This document shows, one piece after another, positions 1-6,357 of a stretch of DNA of 9,850 nt. This DNA is from Candidatus Latescibacter anaerobius SCGC AAA252-E07. Lineage in GTDB: Bacteria; Latescibacterota; Latescibacteria; Latescibacterales; Latescibacteraceae. Numbering within the stretch: the first letter of the stretch is position 1; every line of letters begins with the position of its first letter. The translations under genes and the position numbers were made by a program. The notes below the pieces were generated by a model. The model was not told the DNA's origin and made no database searches. It saw nothing but the letters and a program-made list of their open reading frames with translations. The stretch covers positions 1 to 9,850 of the forward strand of contig AQSL01000001.1 of NCBI GenBank assembly GCA_000403035.1, read 5' to 3'.

Positions 1-121
1 ACTATCGATTTAACAGAACTAATATATTGTAGTTATTTAAGTTATTAAATAATATTATGGAAGGAACAAATATAGGGAAGGGGGAATAATCCTACATAAA
101 AGTAGCTTTATTATTGTAATC
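1..121. other. AT-rich left flank without a gene
   Basis: No open reading frame with a start and Shine-Dalgarno sequence is visible here. The stretch is very AT-rich apart from a purine block (GGGAAGGGGG, around 75-84). It holds the first copy of an 11-nt direct repeat, described in its own entry. The regulator on the minus strand ends at its right edge. No GC-rich hairpin followed by a T-run is visible, so transcription from the regulator may continue leftwards. Confidence 0.5.
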
Positions 122-135
122 CTACATTATTGTAT
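87..135. promoter_or_regulatory. Paired operator-like sites, 30 bp apart
   Basis: The 11-mer TAATCCTACAT occurs exactly at 87-97 and again at 117-127, a spacing of 30 bp or about three helical turns. Each copy opens a 14-nt dyad-like element: CTACATAAAAGTAG at 92-105 (CTAC-N6-GTAG) and CTACATTATTGTAT at 122-135 (imperfect right arm). The second overlaps the stop codon of the regulator. A closely related element lies upstream of the regulator at 1720-1733. Same-face spacing plus dyad symmetry suggests cooperative binding of a dimeric DNA-binding protein. The protein is not known; the neighbouring Fis-HTH activator is the obvious candidate, by inference only. Which gene these sites would control, possibly one left of the window, cannot be seen. 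Confidence 0.45.
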
Positions 136-1684
136 AATATCTTTTCGGATGAATCCCGTACTTTTGTATTCTTAGCCCCATTATCCTCTCGGATATTCCG
201 AGAGCTCTTGCGGCCTTGCTCATGTTGCCCCGAGATGATTTTAAAGCATCGAGAATAAACTCTTTTTCAATTTTATCCAGTGTGGTCTGTAAATTGCCTT
301 TGAATTTTGTTCCGCTTGACTCTGCTGTCTGAAGGGTTGGCGGAAGATGGTGGCCGTGGATTACATTATCATTGCTCACGAGTACTGCTCTTTCAATACA
401 GTTTTCCAGTTCTCTCACATTTCCGGGCCAGTGATAACTCATGAGCATGTCAATGGCAAGCGTTGAAATCCGGGAAATATCCTTATAATTAGCTTTGCTG
501 TATTTTTCTACAAAGAAATCGGCAAGCAGAGGTATATCGGTTGGCCGCTCACGGAGTGGAGGCATATATATTGGAAAAACATTAAGCCGGTAATAAAGGT
601 CCTGCCTGAATTCCCCCTCATCAATCAGTTCTTCGATTTTCTTATGGGTGGCGGCCAGGATTCGCACATCGGACTTGATGGTTTTTGTGCCCCCTAACCG
701 TTCGAATTCTCTTTCCTGTAAAAACCGCAAGAGTTTTACCTGTGTGGAAAGCGATAAATCTCCGATTTCATCGAGTAAGAGCGTACCTCCGTCAGCAAGT
801 TCAAATCGTCCCTTCCGCAGGGCGGTTGCGCCGGTGAATGCACCTTTTTCATGACCGAACAGTTCGCTTTCGATAAGATTTTCGGGCAGTGCAGCGCAGT
901 TGACTTTAATAAAAGGCCTGGATGCCCTTGGACTGTTGTAATGTATCGCATGAGCGACAAGTTCTTTTCCTGTTCCGCTCTCGCCGTATATAAGCACAGT
1001 CGCTGTGCTTGCACTGACTACGGCAATCTGTTCATATACAACCTGCATGACTTTCGAGTTGCCTAAAATATTTGATGGATGAAAGCGGTGTTTTAATTCT
1101 TCTTTGAGAATTGTATTCTCCTCAACGAGACGTTTACGTTCTTCCTGCATGGACAAACGGAGATGAACCGCCTGGGTTATCATCGAGGCAATAATAGAAA
1201 GGATACGCACATCTTCTTTCAGTAATTTTGATTCATCGAACAAGCGGTCGGCGCTTAAGGTTCCTATAACCTCGTTTTCCATTAATATGGGGACGCAGAT
1301 AAATGAGATATCTTCCTTTTTCAGTCCTTTACGGGCGCCTGTTCGATCGAGAAACAGCGGCTCCTCGGAAATTTGCGGCACTACTGCAGGCCTGCCGGTT
1401 TTTACAACTTTTCCAATGACACCCTCACCGAACTTGTATTTTCCACGCTCAAACTGTTTGTTCGTGAGCCCGTGCGCCATTTCAATGGCGATTTCGCCTG
1501 TATCACGGTCGAGAAGAGTGAGTGTTCCTCGCATCATACCTGTGTATCTGGAAATAGATTTTAGAATTGGCCCAGGTGTATCTCTCAGATCCATACTTCT
1601 ATCGAGAATCTGGCTGATTTCAAAAAGCAGGGAAAGCTCGTTAAATTCCCCCGTAATCTGTGAAATTTTAGTTTTTTTCCCCAT
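122..1684 (-). CDS. NifA-like sigma-54-dependent transcriptional activator (GAF-AAA+-Fis HTH)
   Basis: This is a bacterial enhancer-binding protein that would use ATP hydrolysis to open sigma-54 RNA polymerase promoters. Numbered from the ATG at 1684 (520 residues), it has a GAF sensor domain at about 21-176, a short linker, and an AAA+ domain at about 204-431. The AAA+ domain has Walker A GESGTGKE (234-241), the sigma-54-contacting loop GAFTGA (281-286), Walker B GGTLLLDEI (299-307) and WPGNVREL (419-426). A Fis-type HTH occupies about 474-513. There is no receiver domain, so it should respond to a ligand or partner bound by the GAF domain rather than to phosphorylation. Length and domain order match the NifA/FhlA-like group, but no nif gene is nearby, so the symbol is not assigned. 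The ATG at 1684 is preferred because GGAAG lies five bases upstream; an in-frame TTG at 1711 would add nine residues. It is divergent from the five-gene cluster and probably autoregulated through the dyad over its -10. Confidence 0.95.
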   Translation of the reverse strand: MGKKTKISQITGEFNELSLLFEISQILDRSMDLRDTPGPILKSISRYTGMMRGTLTLLDRDTGEIAIEMAHGLTNKQFERGKYKFGEGVIGKVVKTGRPAVVPQISEEPLFLDRTGARKGLKKEDISFICVPILMENEVIGTLSADRLFDESKLLKEDVRILSIIASMITQAVHLRLSMQEERKRLVEENTILKEELKHRFHPSNILGNSKVMQVVYEQIAVVSASTATVLIYGESGTGKELVAHAIHYNSPRASRPFIKVNCAALPENLIESELFGHEKGAFTGATALRKGRFELADGGTLLLDEIGDLSLSTQVKLLRFLQEREFERLGGTKTIKSDVRILAATHKKIEELIDEGEFRQDLYYRLNVFPIYMPPLRERPTDIPLLADFFVEKYSKANYKDISRISTLAIDMLMSYHWPGNVRELENCIERAVLVSNDNVIHGHHLPPTLQTAESSGTKFKGNLQTTLDKIEKEFILDALKSSRGNMSKAARALGISERIMGLRIQKYGIHPKRYYTIM

Positions 1685-1719
1685 AATTTCTTCCGAAATG
1701 TAAGATTGCAATTATTATT

Positions 1720-1733
1720 CTACAAAAATGTAG
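1720..1733. promoter_or_regulatory. Dyad operator over the regulator -10
   Basis: CTACAAAAATGTAG is an inverted repeat with CTACA/TGTAG arms and a 4-base A/T centre. Read on the minus strand with its flanks (1735 to 1716), it matches the plus-strand element at 120-139 in 18 of 20 positions: TCCTACATT-w-TTGTA-k-AATA. It covers the predicted -10 and start point of the regulator promoter and lies 36-49 bases before the regulator start codon. A protein bound here would block transcription, so autorepression is the simplest reading. The motif assignment is from sequence only. Confidence 0.5.
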
Positions 1734-1755
1734 GAAATATTATGAGTTTTGTCAA
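1727..1755 (-). promoter_or_regulatory. Sigma-70-type promoter of the activator gene
   Basis: On the minus strand a perfect -35 TTGACA (1755 to 1750) is followed by exactly 17 bases and then TACATT (1732 to 1727), four of six matches to the -10 consensus. Transcription would start near 1720, giving a leader of about 36 bases before the ATG at 1684. The -10 lies inside the CTACA-N4-TGTAG dyad. Confidence 0.6.
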
Positions 1756-1993
1756 CAGATTTCGATTACTTCTTTATCCGGAGATTGAAAAGTGTGGTTT
1801 TTTTATTTACACAAAAAAATATATGAATGCCATTTTTGTGGAAAAATTAAAATTTTTTTAAGTATAAATCTTATTTTATTATTGTAATTTACTAACTATA
1901 TTCTAAATATCGTAAAGATAATTATATTTGGTATATAGTAACGGGTTTCAGTCATTTCAACGGAATGATTCATGTAAAGAAAGGAAAATTAGA
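1756..1993. other. AT-rich divergent intergenic region
   Basis: No gene is seen between the activator promoter and the cupin gene. The stretch is extremely AT-rich with long A and T runs (around 1795-1890). TATA-like hexamers such as TATAAA (1863-1868) and TATATT (1897-1902) are present, but none has a good -35 at the right distance. All GG dinucleotides on the plus strand were checked for a GC twelve bases further on (the sigma-54 -24/-12 pattern) and none qualifies. The cluster promoter must lie here but cannot be placed. The cupin Shine-Dalgarno AAGGA is at 1981-1985. Confidence 0.5.
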
Positions 1994-2866
1994 ATGAAAA
2001 AAGCATGTGGTATTGCGGTCGCAGTGTTTCTCATGGTAGCAACATTCATTTTTGCCCAGCAGAGAAGATTCATTCCTTCGTACGAGGAAGAAGCAGAATA
2101 TGTTAACGAGCATCCCGAAAAAGTTATGAGTGTCTATCCCTATGTTAACACATGGAAAAATTCCAATGTTCATATCGGTCATGGCGGTTTTACCGAGCAG
2201 GCAATTTTTACAAGGGGTGATCCTCAAAATCCGTCCCGTAAGGGTGCTGTACTGAAGTATATAAAGGCCTACAATCATGGTTTTCTCCATGGTAATGAAA
2301 GCACGGAGCGGACAAAACATGATAAAGAACAGGTGATTTTTTACATTATGAATGGGTTTGGACGTGTGGAAGCGGGCGGTAAAAGCGCCGGGATTAAGGA
2401 AGGATCGGGAGTATTTGTACCTGCAGGTATTGAGTACAGTTTCACGAATACAACCAGTGTTGCGCTCGAGGTTATTATTATTGTTGAAGAAATACCACCG
2501 GGTTTCAAACCGAAAAAAGAAATGCTCGTGAAAAGTTACTATGATCCTGCGCCGGGATTCTGGGGTAACTATATAACGCATAGTCTTTTCAGCAGGAATG
2601 ACGGTTTGTCTGAACCGATGGGCATTTCAGTTATAACCATGAATACATTTGCAAGCGGAGTGTCTCACTATCATCTCGAGGGATGCGAGGAAATATGGTT
2701 AAAGTTAAAGGGCGAGGATAACCTCTGTTTGCTGGGGAAAACACTTATCAAGCAAAAGATCGGCGAAGCTTTCCTTGCGCCGCAGTTAGTGCCTCATAGC
2801 GTTATCAATCATACCGAAACACCTATGGCCTGGCTTTATATGGGAAATCGTCGCGATAGAGAATGA
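1994..2866 (+). CDS. Exported bicupin protein
   Basis: This is a cupin-superfamily protein of 290 residues with two beta-barrel domains and a signal peptide (Lys-Lys, then a hydrophobic stretch at 7-20, likely cleaved after Ala21), so it should act outside the cytoplasm. The C-terminal cupin (about 205-285) has a canonical metal motif: HYH at 225-227, Glu232 and, later, His268. The N-terminal cupin (about 85-165) is degenerate: in the HxH position only His109 remains, followed by Glu112, and the later ligand position reads PAGIEY, without His. It may therefore be structural. Cupins include sugar isomerases, dioxygenases and binding proteins, so the reaction cannot be named. The ATG at 1994 is chosen because AAGGA lies eight bases before it and the signal peptide starts there; an in-frame ATG at 1928 would add 22 non-signal-like residues. 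It is the first gene of the plus-strand cluster, 49 bases before the first TIM-barrel gene. Confidence 0.85.
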   Translation: MKKACGIAVAVFLMVATFIFAQQRRFIPSYEEEAEYVNEHPEKVMSVYPYVNTWKNSNVHIGHGGFTEQAIFTRGDPQNPSRKGAVLKYIKAYNHGFLHGNESTERTKHDKEQVIFYIMNGFGRVEAGGKSAGIKEGSGVFVPAGIEYSFTNTTSVALEVIIIVEEIPPGFKPKKEMLVKSYYDPAPGFWGNYITHSLFSRNDGLSEPMGISVITMNTFASGVSHYHLEGCEEIWLKLKGEDNLCLLGKTLIKQKIGEAFLAPQLVPHSVINHTETPMAWLYMGNRRDRE

Positions 2867-2915
2867 TGAATAAAATATGTATGATTCGAGATAAACATTC
2901 AAAATGGAGGCAGAA

Positions 2916-3809
2916 ATGAGACTTTGCTGGAATGACTGGTTTGGCGGGCCATTACGAAACATTAAACCTGAGGATTTGAAGTTGCTTTATGATATGGGAT
3001 GGCGTGTTGTCGGTATCAATTCAGGGCAGGTGGATGCCAGCGATGCCGATATTGATTATGCAAAAAATGTGCTTGCGGATGCGGGACTGATGCCGGGACC
3101 TTACGGTGGCGGCAGGGTTACCTTTCACCCTGACCCGGCAGTCTCCAGGGAATATAAAAAAGGTATTGCACAGGCATTGAGAGTGGCCGGGAAGCTCGGT
3201 TGTACCGGGTTACGTTATTCGATTGGAAGTATGCATCCCAGGGATATATGGAGTCATCATCCTGAAAATTATACCCAGAAGGCGCTCGATCTTCTTATTG
3301 AAAGTACGAAGGAACTTGTTCCGGTTGCCGAGGATGCCCGCTGTATGCTGTGTCCGGAAACGAATTCATGGACGATTGTCAATAGCATAGAACGTATGAA
3401 AGAGTATGTTGACCGGCTCGATTCACCGTTCGCAAAAATTATTTTTGACCCGGTCAATCACATGAATCCTCAGCGAGTCTGGGAATCCGGAAGGTATATA
3501 AAATGCGCGGTAGCTTACCTGGGAGATAGAATAGGAGAACTGCATGTGAAAGATGTCCGGGTCATGGACAATTACATGATACACATAGAGGAAGCTCAGA
3601 TGGGGAAAGGCCTTCTCGACCAGGAAGCTTTTATAAGGGCTTCAAACCAGCTTGAACCGTGGAAGACATTCTCTCTTGAGCATATAGGCGACAGGAATCT
3701 TGTTAAACCGGCATATGACCATATCCAGGGCATCGCCGACCGTATCGGACACAAGTGGACTGACCCTCAATGCACCCGTGAGAGGTGGGAAAAGGGTCTT
3801 TGTAAATAA
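2916..3809 (+). CDS. Sugar phosphate isomerase/epimerase-like TIM-barrel protein, paralog 1
   Basis: This protein of 297 residues is of the xylose-isomerase-like TIM-barrel superfamily (AP endonuclease family 2, PF01261). These enzymes use a divalent metal to isomerise or epimerise sugars, cyclitols or keto acids in the cytoplasm; there is no signal peptide. The expected metal ligands are visible: Glu148 in CPETN, Asp178 in FDPVNH, His210 in LHVKD and Glu255 in SLEH. A GSMHP loop (104-108) and HHPEN (114-118) lie near the barrel mouth. The C-terminus is the family-specific tail CTRERWEKGLC with two cysteines. The ATG at 2916 is preferred: GGAGG ends five bases before it and both paralogs begin with the same MRLC; an in-frame ATG at 2904 overlaps that Shine-Dalgarno. 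It is about 64% identical to paralogs 2 and 3 by hand count. The substrate is unknown. Confidence 0.9.
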   Translation: MRLCWNDWFGGPLRNIKPEDLKLLYDMGWRVVGINSGQVDASDADIDYAKNVLADAGLMPGPYGGGRVTFHPDPAVSREYKKGIAQALRVAGKLGCTGLRYSIGSMHPRDIWSHHPENYTQKALDLLIESTKELVPVAEDARCMLCPETNSWTIVNSIERMKEYVDRLDSPFAKIIFDPVNHMNPQRVWESGRYIKCAVAYLGDRIGELHVKDVRVMDNYMIHIEEAQMGKGLLDQEAFIRASNQLEPWKTFSLEHIGDRNLVKPAYDHIQGIADRIGHKWTDPQCTRERWEKGLCK

Positions 3810-3875
3810 TGATGAAGGATACCTGAAGAATTCCAAAACTCTAAAGGCAAACAGGAATGCAGGGAATCTATTGAC

Positions 3876-3899
3876 AGGTTTCAAACATGTTTGAAACCT
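3876..3899. promoter_or_regulatory. Perfect 24-bp palindrome before paralog 2
   Basis: AGGTTTCAAACA at 3876-3887 is followed directly by its exact reverse complement TGTTTGAAACCT at 3888-3899. It lies in the 104-base gap between paralogs 1 and 2 and ends two bases before the Shine-Dalgarno stretch of paralog 2 (GGAAGGGG, 3901-3908). A perfect -35-like TTGACA (3871-3876) abuts it, but no -10 follows at 16-18 bases. It could be an operator for a dimeric repressor. As RNA it could be a 10-bp stem with a four-base loop that separates the two coding regions or controls access to the ribosome site. There is no T-run, so it is not a standard terminator. Confidence 0.55.
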
Positions 3900-3913
3900 T
3901 GGAAGGGGAATAC

Positions 3914-4804
3914 ATGAGATTATGCTGGAATCAAGGTTTCAGGGGGCCTCTTCGGGATATGAAAGCGGAAGAAGCGAAGGCATATTATGACATCGGATTC
4001 CGTGTTGTGGGTTTTCAAAGCGGAGATGTCGATGCCACCGATGCCGATGTAGATCGTGCGAAAAAGATATGTGAGGATAACGGTCTTATGCCGGGACCTT
4101 ATTGGATCAGCGGATCCAATTTTCACCAGGATCCGGCACAATGCAAAGAACTTCAAAAAAAAGTTATAAAGGCATTGAGAATAGCGAGTAAGATTGGCTG
4201 CACGAGTCTCCGGTTTTCTGTCGGAAGTATGCATCCCGATAATGTCTGGGGGCATCATCCCGAGAATCACACGCAGAAAGCACTCGATATCCTTATCGAG
4301 AGAACAATGAGCGTTGTGCCGGTAGCAGAAGATGAGCATTGTATGATCTGTCCGGAGACCAATCAGTGGACTATTGTCGGCACCATCGAGCGCATGAAGG
4401 AATATGTCGACCGGCTCGATTCACCCTATGCCAGGATCGTTTTTGACCCGGTGAATTATTTGACGCCGGAACGCATCTATCAATCCGGGAGATTTGTCAG
4501 ATGTACGATAGCATATCTCGGAGACAGAATCGGAGTATTGCACATAAAAGACGCCCACATAATGGATGGCATGGTTCATATCGGGGAAGTACCCATGGGT
4601 ACGGGACTTTTCGATCACGAAGAACTTATCAAAGCTTCAGTCAATCTTGAGGGATGGAAAACATTCTCGATCGAGCACATAAGAGATATGAACCTTATAA
4701 AACAGGCACATGACCATATCCAGGGTGTTGCCGACCGTATCGGGCACAAGTGGACTGATCCGAAATGTACCCGTGAGAGGTGGGAAAAAGGGGAATGCAG
4801 ATAA
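3914..4804 (+). CDS. Sugar phosphate isomerase/epimerase-like TIM-barrel protein, paralog 2
   Basis: This 296-residue paralog of the preceding gene keeps all metal ligands of the xylose-isomerase-like barrel: Glu148 (CPETN), Asp178 (FDPVNY), His210 (LHIKD) and Glu254 (SIEH). Differences from its sisters concentrate in the loop after GLMPGPY, where WISGSNFHQDP replaces the GGGRVTFHPDP type, and in FDPVNY in place of FDPVNH. These are the places expected to touch substrate, so a different substrate or stereochemistry is likely (inference). The ATG at 3914 aligns with both paralogs and has an AAGGGGA Shine-Dalgarno just upstream; an in-frame ATG at 3887 sits in the centre of the palindrome and would add nine residues. 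The next gene starts only 23 bases after the stop, so the two are probably co-transcribed. Confidence 0.9.
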   Translation: MRLCWNQGFRGPLRDMKAEEAKAYYDIGFRVVGFQSGDVDATDADVDRAKKICEDNGLMPGPYWISGSNFHQDPAQCKELQKKVIKALRIASKIGCTSLRFSVGSMHPDNVWGHHPENHTQKALDILIERTMSVVPVAEDEHCMICPETNQWTIVGTIERMKEYVDRLDSPYARIVFDPVNYLTPERIYQSGRFVRCTIAYLGDRIGVLHIKDAHIMDGMVHIGEVPMGTGLFDHEELIKASVNLEGWKTFSIEHIRDMNLIKQAHDHIQGVADRIGHKWTDPKCTRERWEKGECR

Positions 4805-4827
4805 GGATGAAGAATGGGGGATGAAAG

Positions 4828-6243
4828 ATGAAAAAAAGTATATGGAAGAAGTGTGAATTTCATTACAGTGAAGGGATGATAACAAATATTTGTCAGCGCT
4901 TTCTTAATCTCATCATTTTGATTACGGTCATTATTGGAATGGTGGGCTGTGCAGCTGAACATAATGAAGCATTTACCGTTACTGAAGAACGGCTGAGGAC
5001 TTACATTGACACCATCACTGTGGTTAATACCCATGAGCACCAACAAATGCGTGAAGCGGAGAATTTCTATCATATAGCCGGCGGTAGCTATTTAGCCTGG
5101 GACCTCGAAGGACTTGATCAGGAACTGATTGAAGCGGGGAAACTCGATGAACAATGGGACAGATGCTCTCCATCGCTGAATTACAATCGCGGCACCAGCT
5201 TTTATGATCAACTGCGCCGTGGATTTCATATCCTGTATGATTTCGATGACCTCTATTTCACGAAAGAGAATATTCAGGTTCTTTCGGAAAAGATAGCCGA
5301 AAATTACAATGATTATGACAGGTGGTATCATGAGGCCTTTGAGAAAGCCGGATTTGAAATCATGTTCCTGGACCAGTGGTGGGATACCTTTAACACAGAT
5401 ATCGATACGCGGTATTTCGCCCTGGTTTTTCGTATTAATACCATTGTTATGGCAATATCCGGAAGGCCGGAGAATATCCACTATGCCTCGAAACAGTTTT
5501 ACGAAATAGCTGAAGAAGCGGGATATGTCATACAAACGCTCGATGATTACCTTTCCTTTTCCGATTATTTGATACAACAGAATCTGGATAACCATGCGGT
5601 AGCCCTGAAAAATTCTCTCGCCTATGCGCGTACCCTCGAATACGAATATATACCGTATGAAACGGCAAAGCTCTTTTTTGCTATTGCCCCCGAAAAGCGT
5701 TCGGAAGAACAGAAAAAAGCTCTCGAGGATTTCATGTTCCACTGGATAATAGAAAAATCCATTGAAATCGACCTGCCTGTCCAGATTCATACCGGCTATG
5801 GTCCCGATGTCCTTGAAGACAGCAGGCCGACAAAACTGAATAACCTTTTCATTCGATATCCGGATGCGAAGTTTATTCTGTTTCATGGCGGTTATCCCTG
5901 GATTGGTGAATATGTGGCGCTTGCAAAAAGATTTAAGAATGTCTGTCTTGACCTCGTGTGGCTGCCCCAGATATCACGGGAAGCTGCGGTTCGGGGCATT
6001 GATGAAATGCTCGATTGTGTGCCCTACCATAAAATTTTCTGGGGAGGAGACTGTCATTTTATCGAGGAATCGGCAGGTTCGCTTGATATTGGTAGAGATG
6101 TAATTACGCATGTTCTTGCCAGGCGGGTGAAGAGAGGATTAATGACTGAGGATGTAGCTCGTGATTGTGCAGTACACATTTTCCGTGAGAACGCCATACG
6201 GGTATTTCGGCTTCAAGAGAAGCTCGGAAGGGAATTCAAATGA
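4828..6243 (+). CDS. Lipoprotein amidohydrolase (amidohydrolase 2 family)
   Basis: This is a metal-dependent hydrolase of the amidohydrolase TIM-barrel superfamily, Amidohydro_2 type (PF04909), 471 residues. The metal motif HEH is at 69-71, followed by His321 (VQIHTGYG), His353 (LFHGGYPW) and Asp408 (WGGDCH), in the order and spacing of the superfamily. Members of this group hydrolyse or decarboxylate small molecules, and the related uronate isomerases act on sugar acids, so a sugar-derived substrate is plausible but not shown. The N-terminus has a hydrophobic segment (about 26-40) ending in MVGC, a lipobox-like site with Cys41, so the protein is probably lipid-anchored outside the cytoplasm. 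Two starts are possible: 4828 (GGGGG seven bases upstream, long n-region) or 4876, which gives a more typical 24-residue lipoprotein signal but has no spacer after AAGGG. It sits between paralogs 2 and 3 on the same strand. Confidence 0.85.
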   Translation: MKKSIWKKCEFHYSEGMITNICQRFLNLIILITVIIGMVGCAAEHNEAFTVTEERLRTYIDTITVVNTHEHQQMREAENFYHIAGGSYLAWDLEGLDQELIEAGKLDEQWDRCSPSLNYNRGTSFYDQLRRGFHILYDFDDLYFTKENIQVLSEKIAENYNDYDRWYHEAFEKAGFEIMFLDQWWDTFNTDIDTRYFALVFRINTIVMAISGRPENIHYASKQFYEIAEEAGYVIQTLDDYLSFSDYLIQQNLDNHAVALKNSLAYARTLEYEYIPYETAKLFFAIAPEKRSEEQKKALEDFMFHWIIEKSIEIDLPVQIHTGYGPDVLEDSRPTKLNNLFIRYPDAKFILFHGGYPWIGEYVALAKRFKNVCLDLVWLPQISREAAVRGIDEMLDCVPYHKIFWGGDCHFIEESAGSLDIGRDVITHVLARRVKRGLMTEDVARDCAVHIFRENAIRVFRLQEKLGREFK

Positions 6244-6357
6244 CCGATTTTCCCGAAGATAGATAATGATTTGCAGAACGTAAAAAAATTCATCATTACC
6301 TGAACGATTACCACTACACGTAATGAAGAGTATAGTTCATTTTAAAAGGGGATACCC

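Noticed and set aside
120..1735. Activator gene as a small mobile element bounded by 20-base inverted repeats
   Set aside because: The matching ends lie over a promoter -10 and a stop codon, no transposase or target duplication is seen, and an operator role explains them better.
1928..1993. Longer start for the cupin gene
   Set aside because: The extra 22 residues would precede a typical signal peptide and have no ribosome site, while AAGGA fits the ATG at 1994.
3871..3899. Sigma-70 promoter before paralog 2 based on TTGACA
   Set aside because: No -10-like hexamer is present 16-18 bases downstream; the expected positions read AAACCT or close variants.
3887..3913. Nine-codon extension of paralog 2 from the ATG in the palindrome
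   Set aside because: Both paralogs start at the MRLC methionine, and the AAGGGGA ribosome site serves the ATG at 3914.
6294..6325. CATTAC/GTAATG hairpin as terminator or riboswitch before paralog 3
   Set aside because: There are only six pairs around a 20-base loop, with no T-run and no conserved aptamer features.
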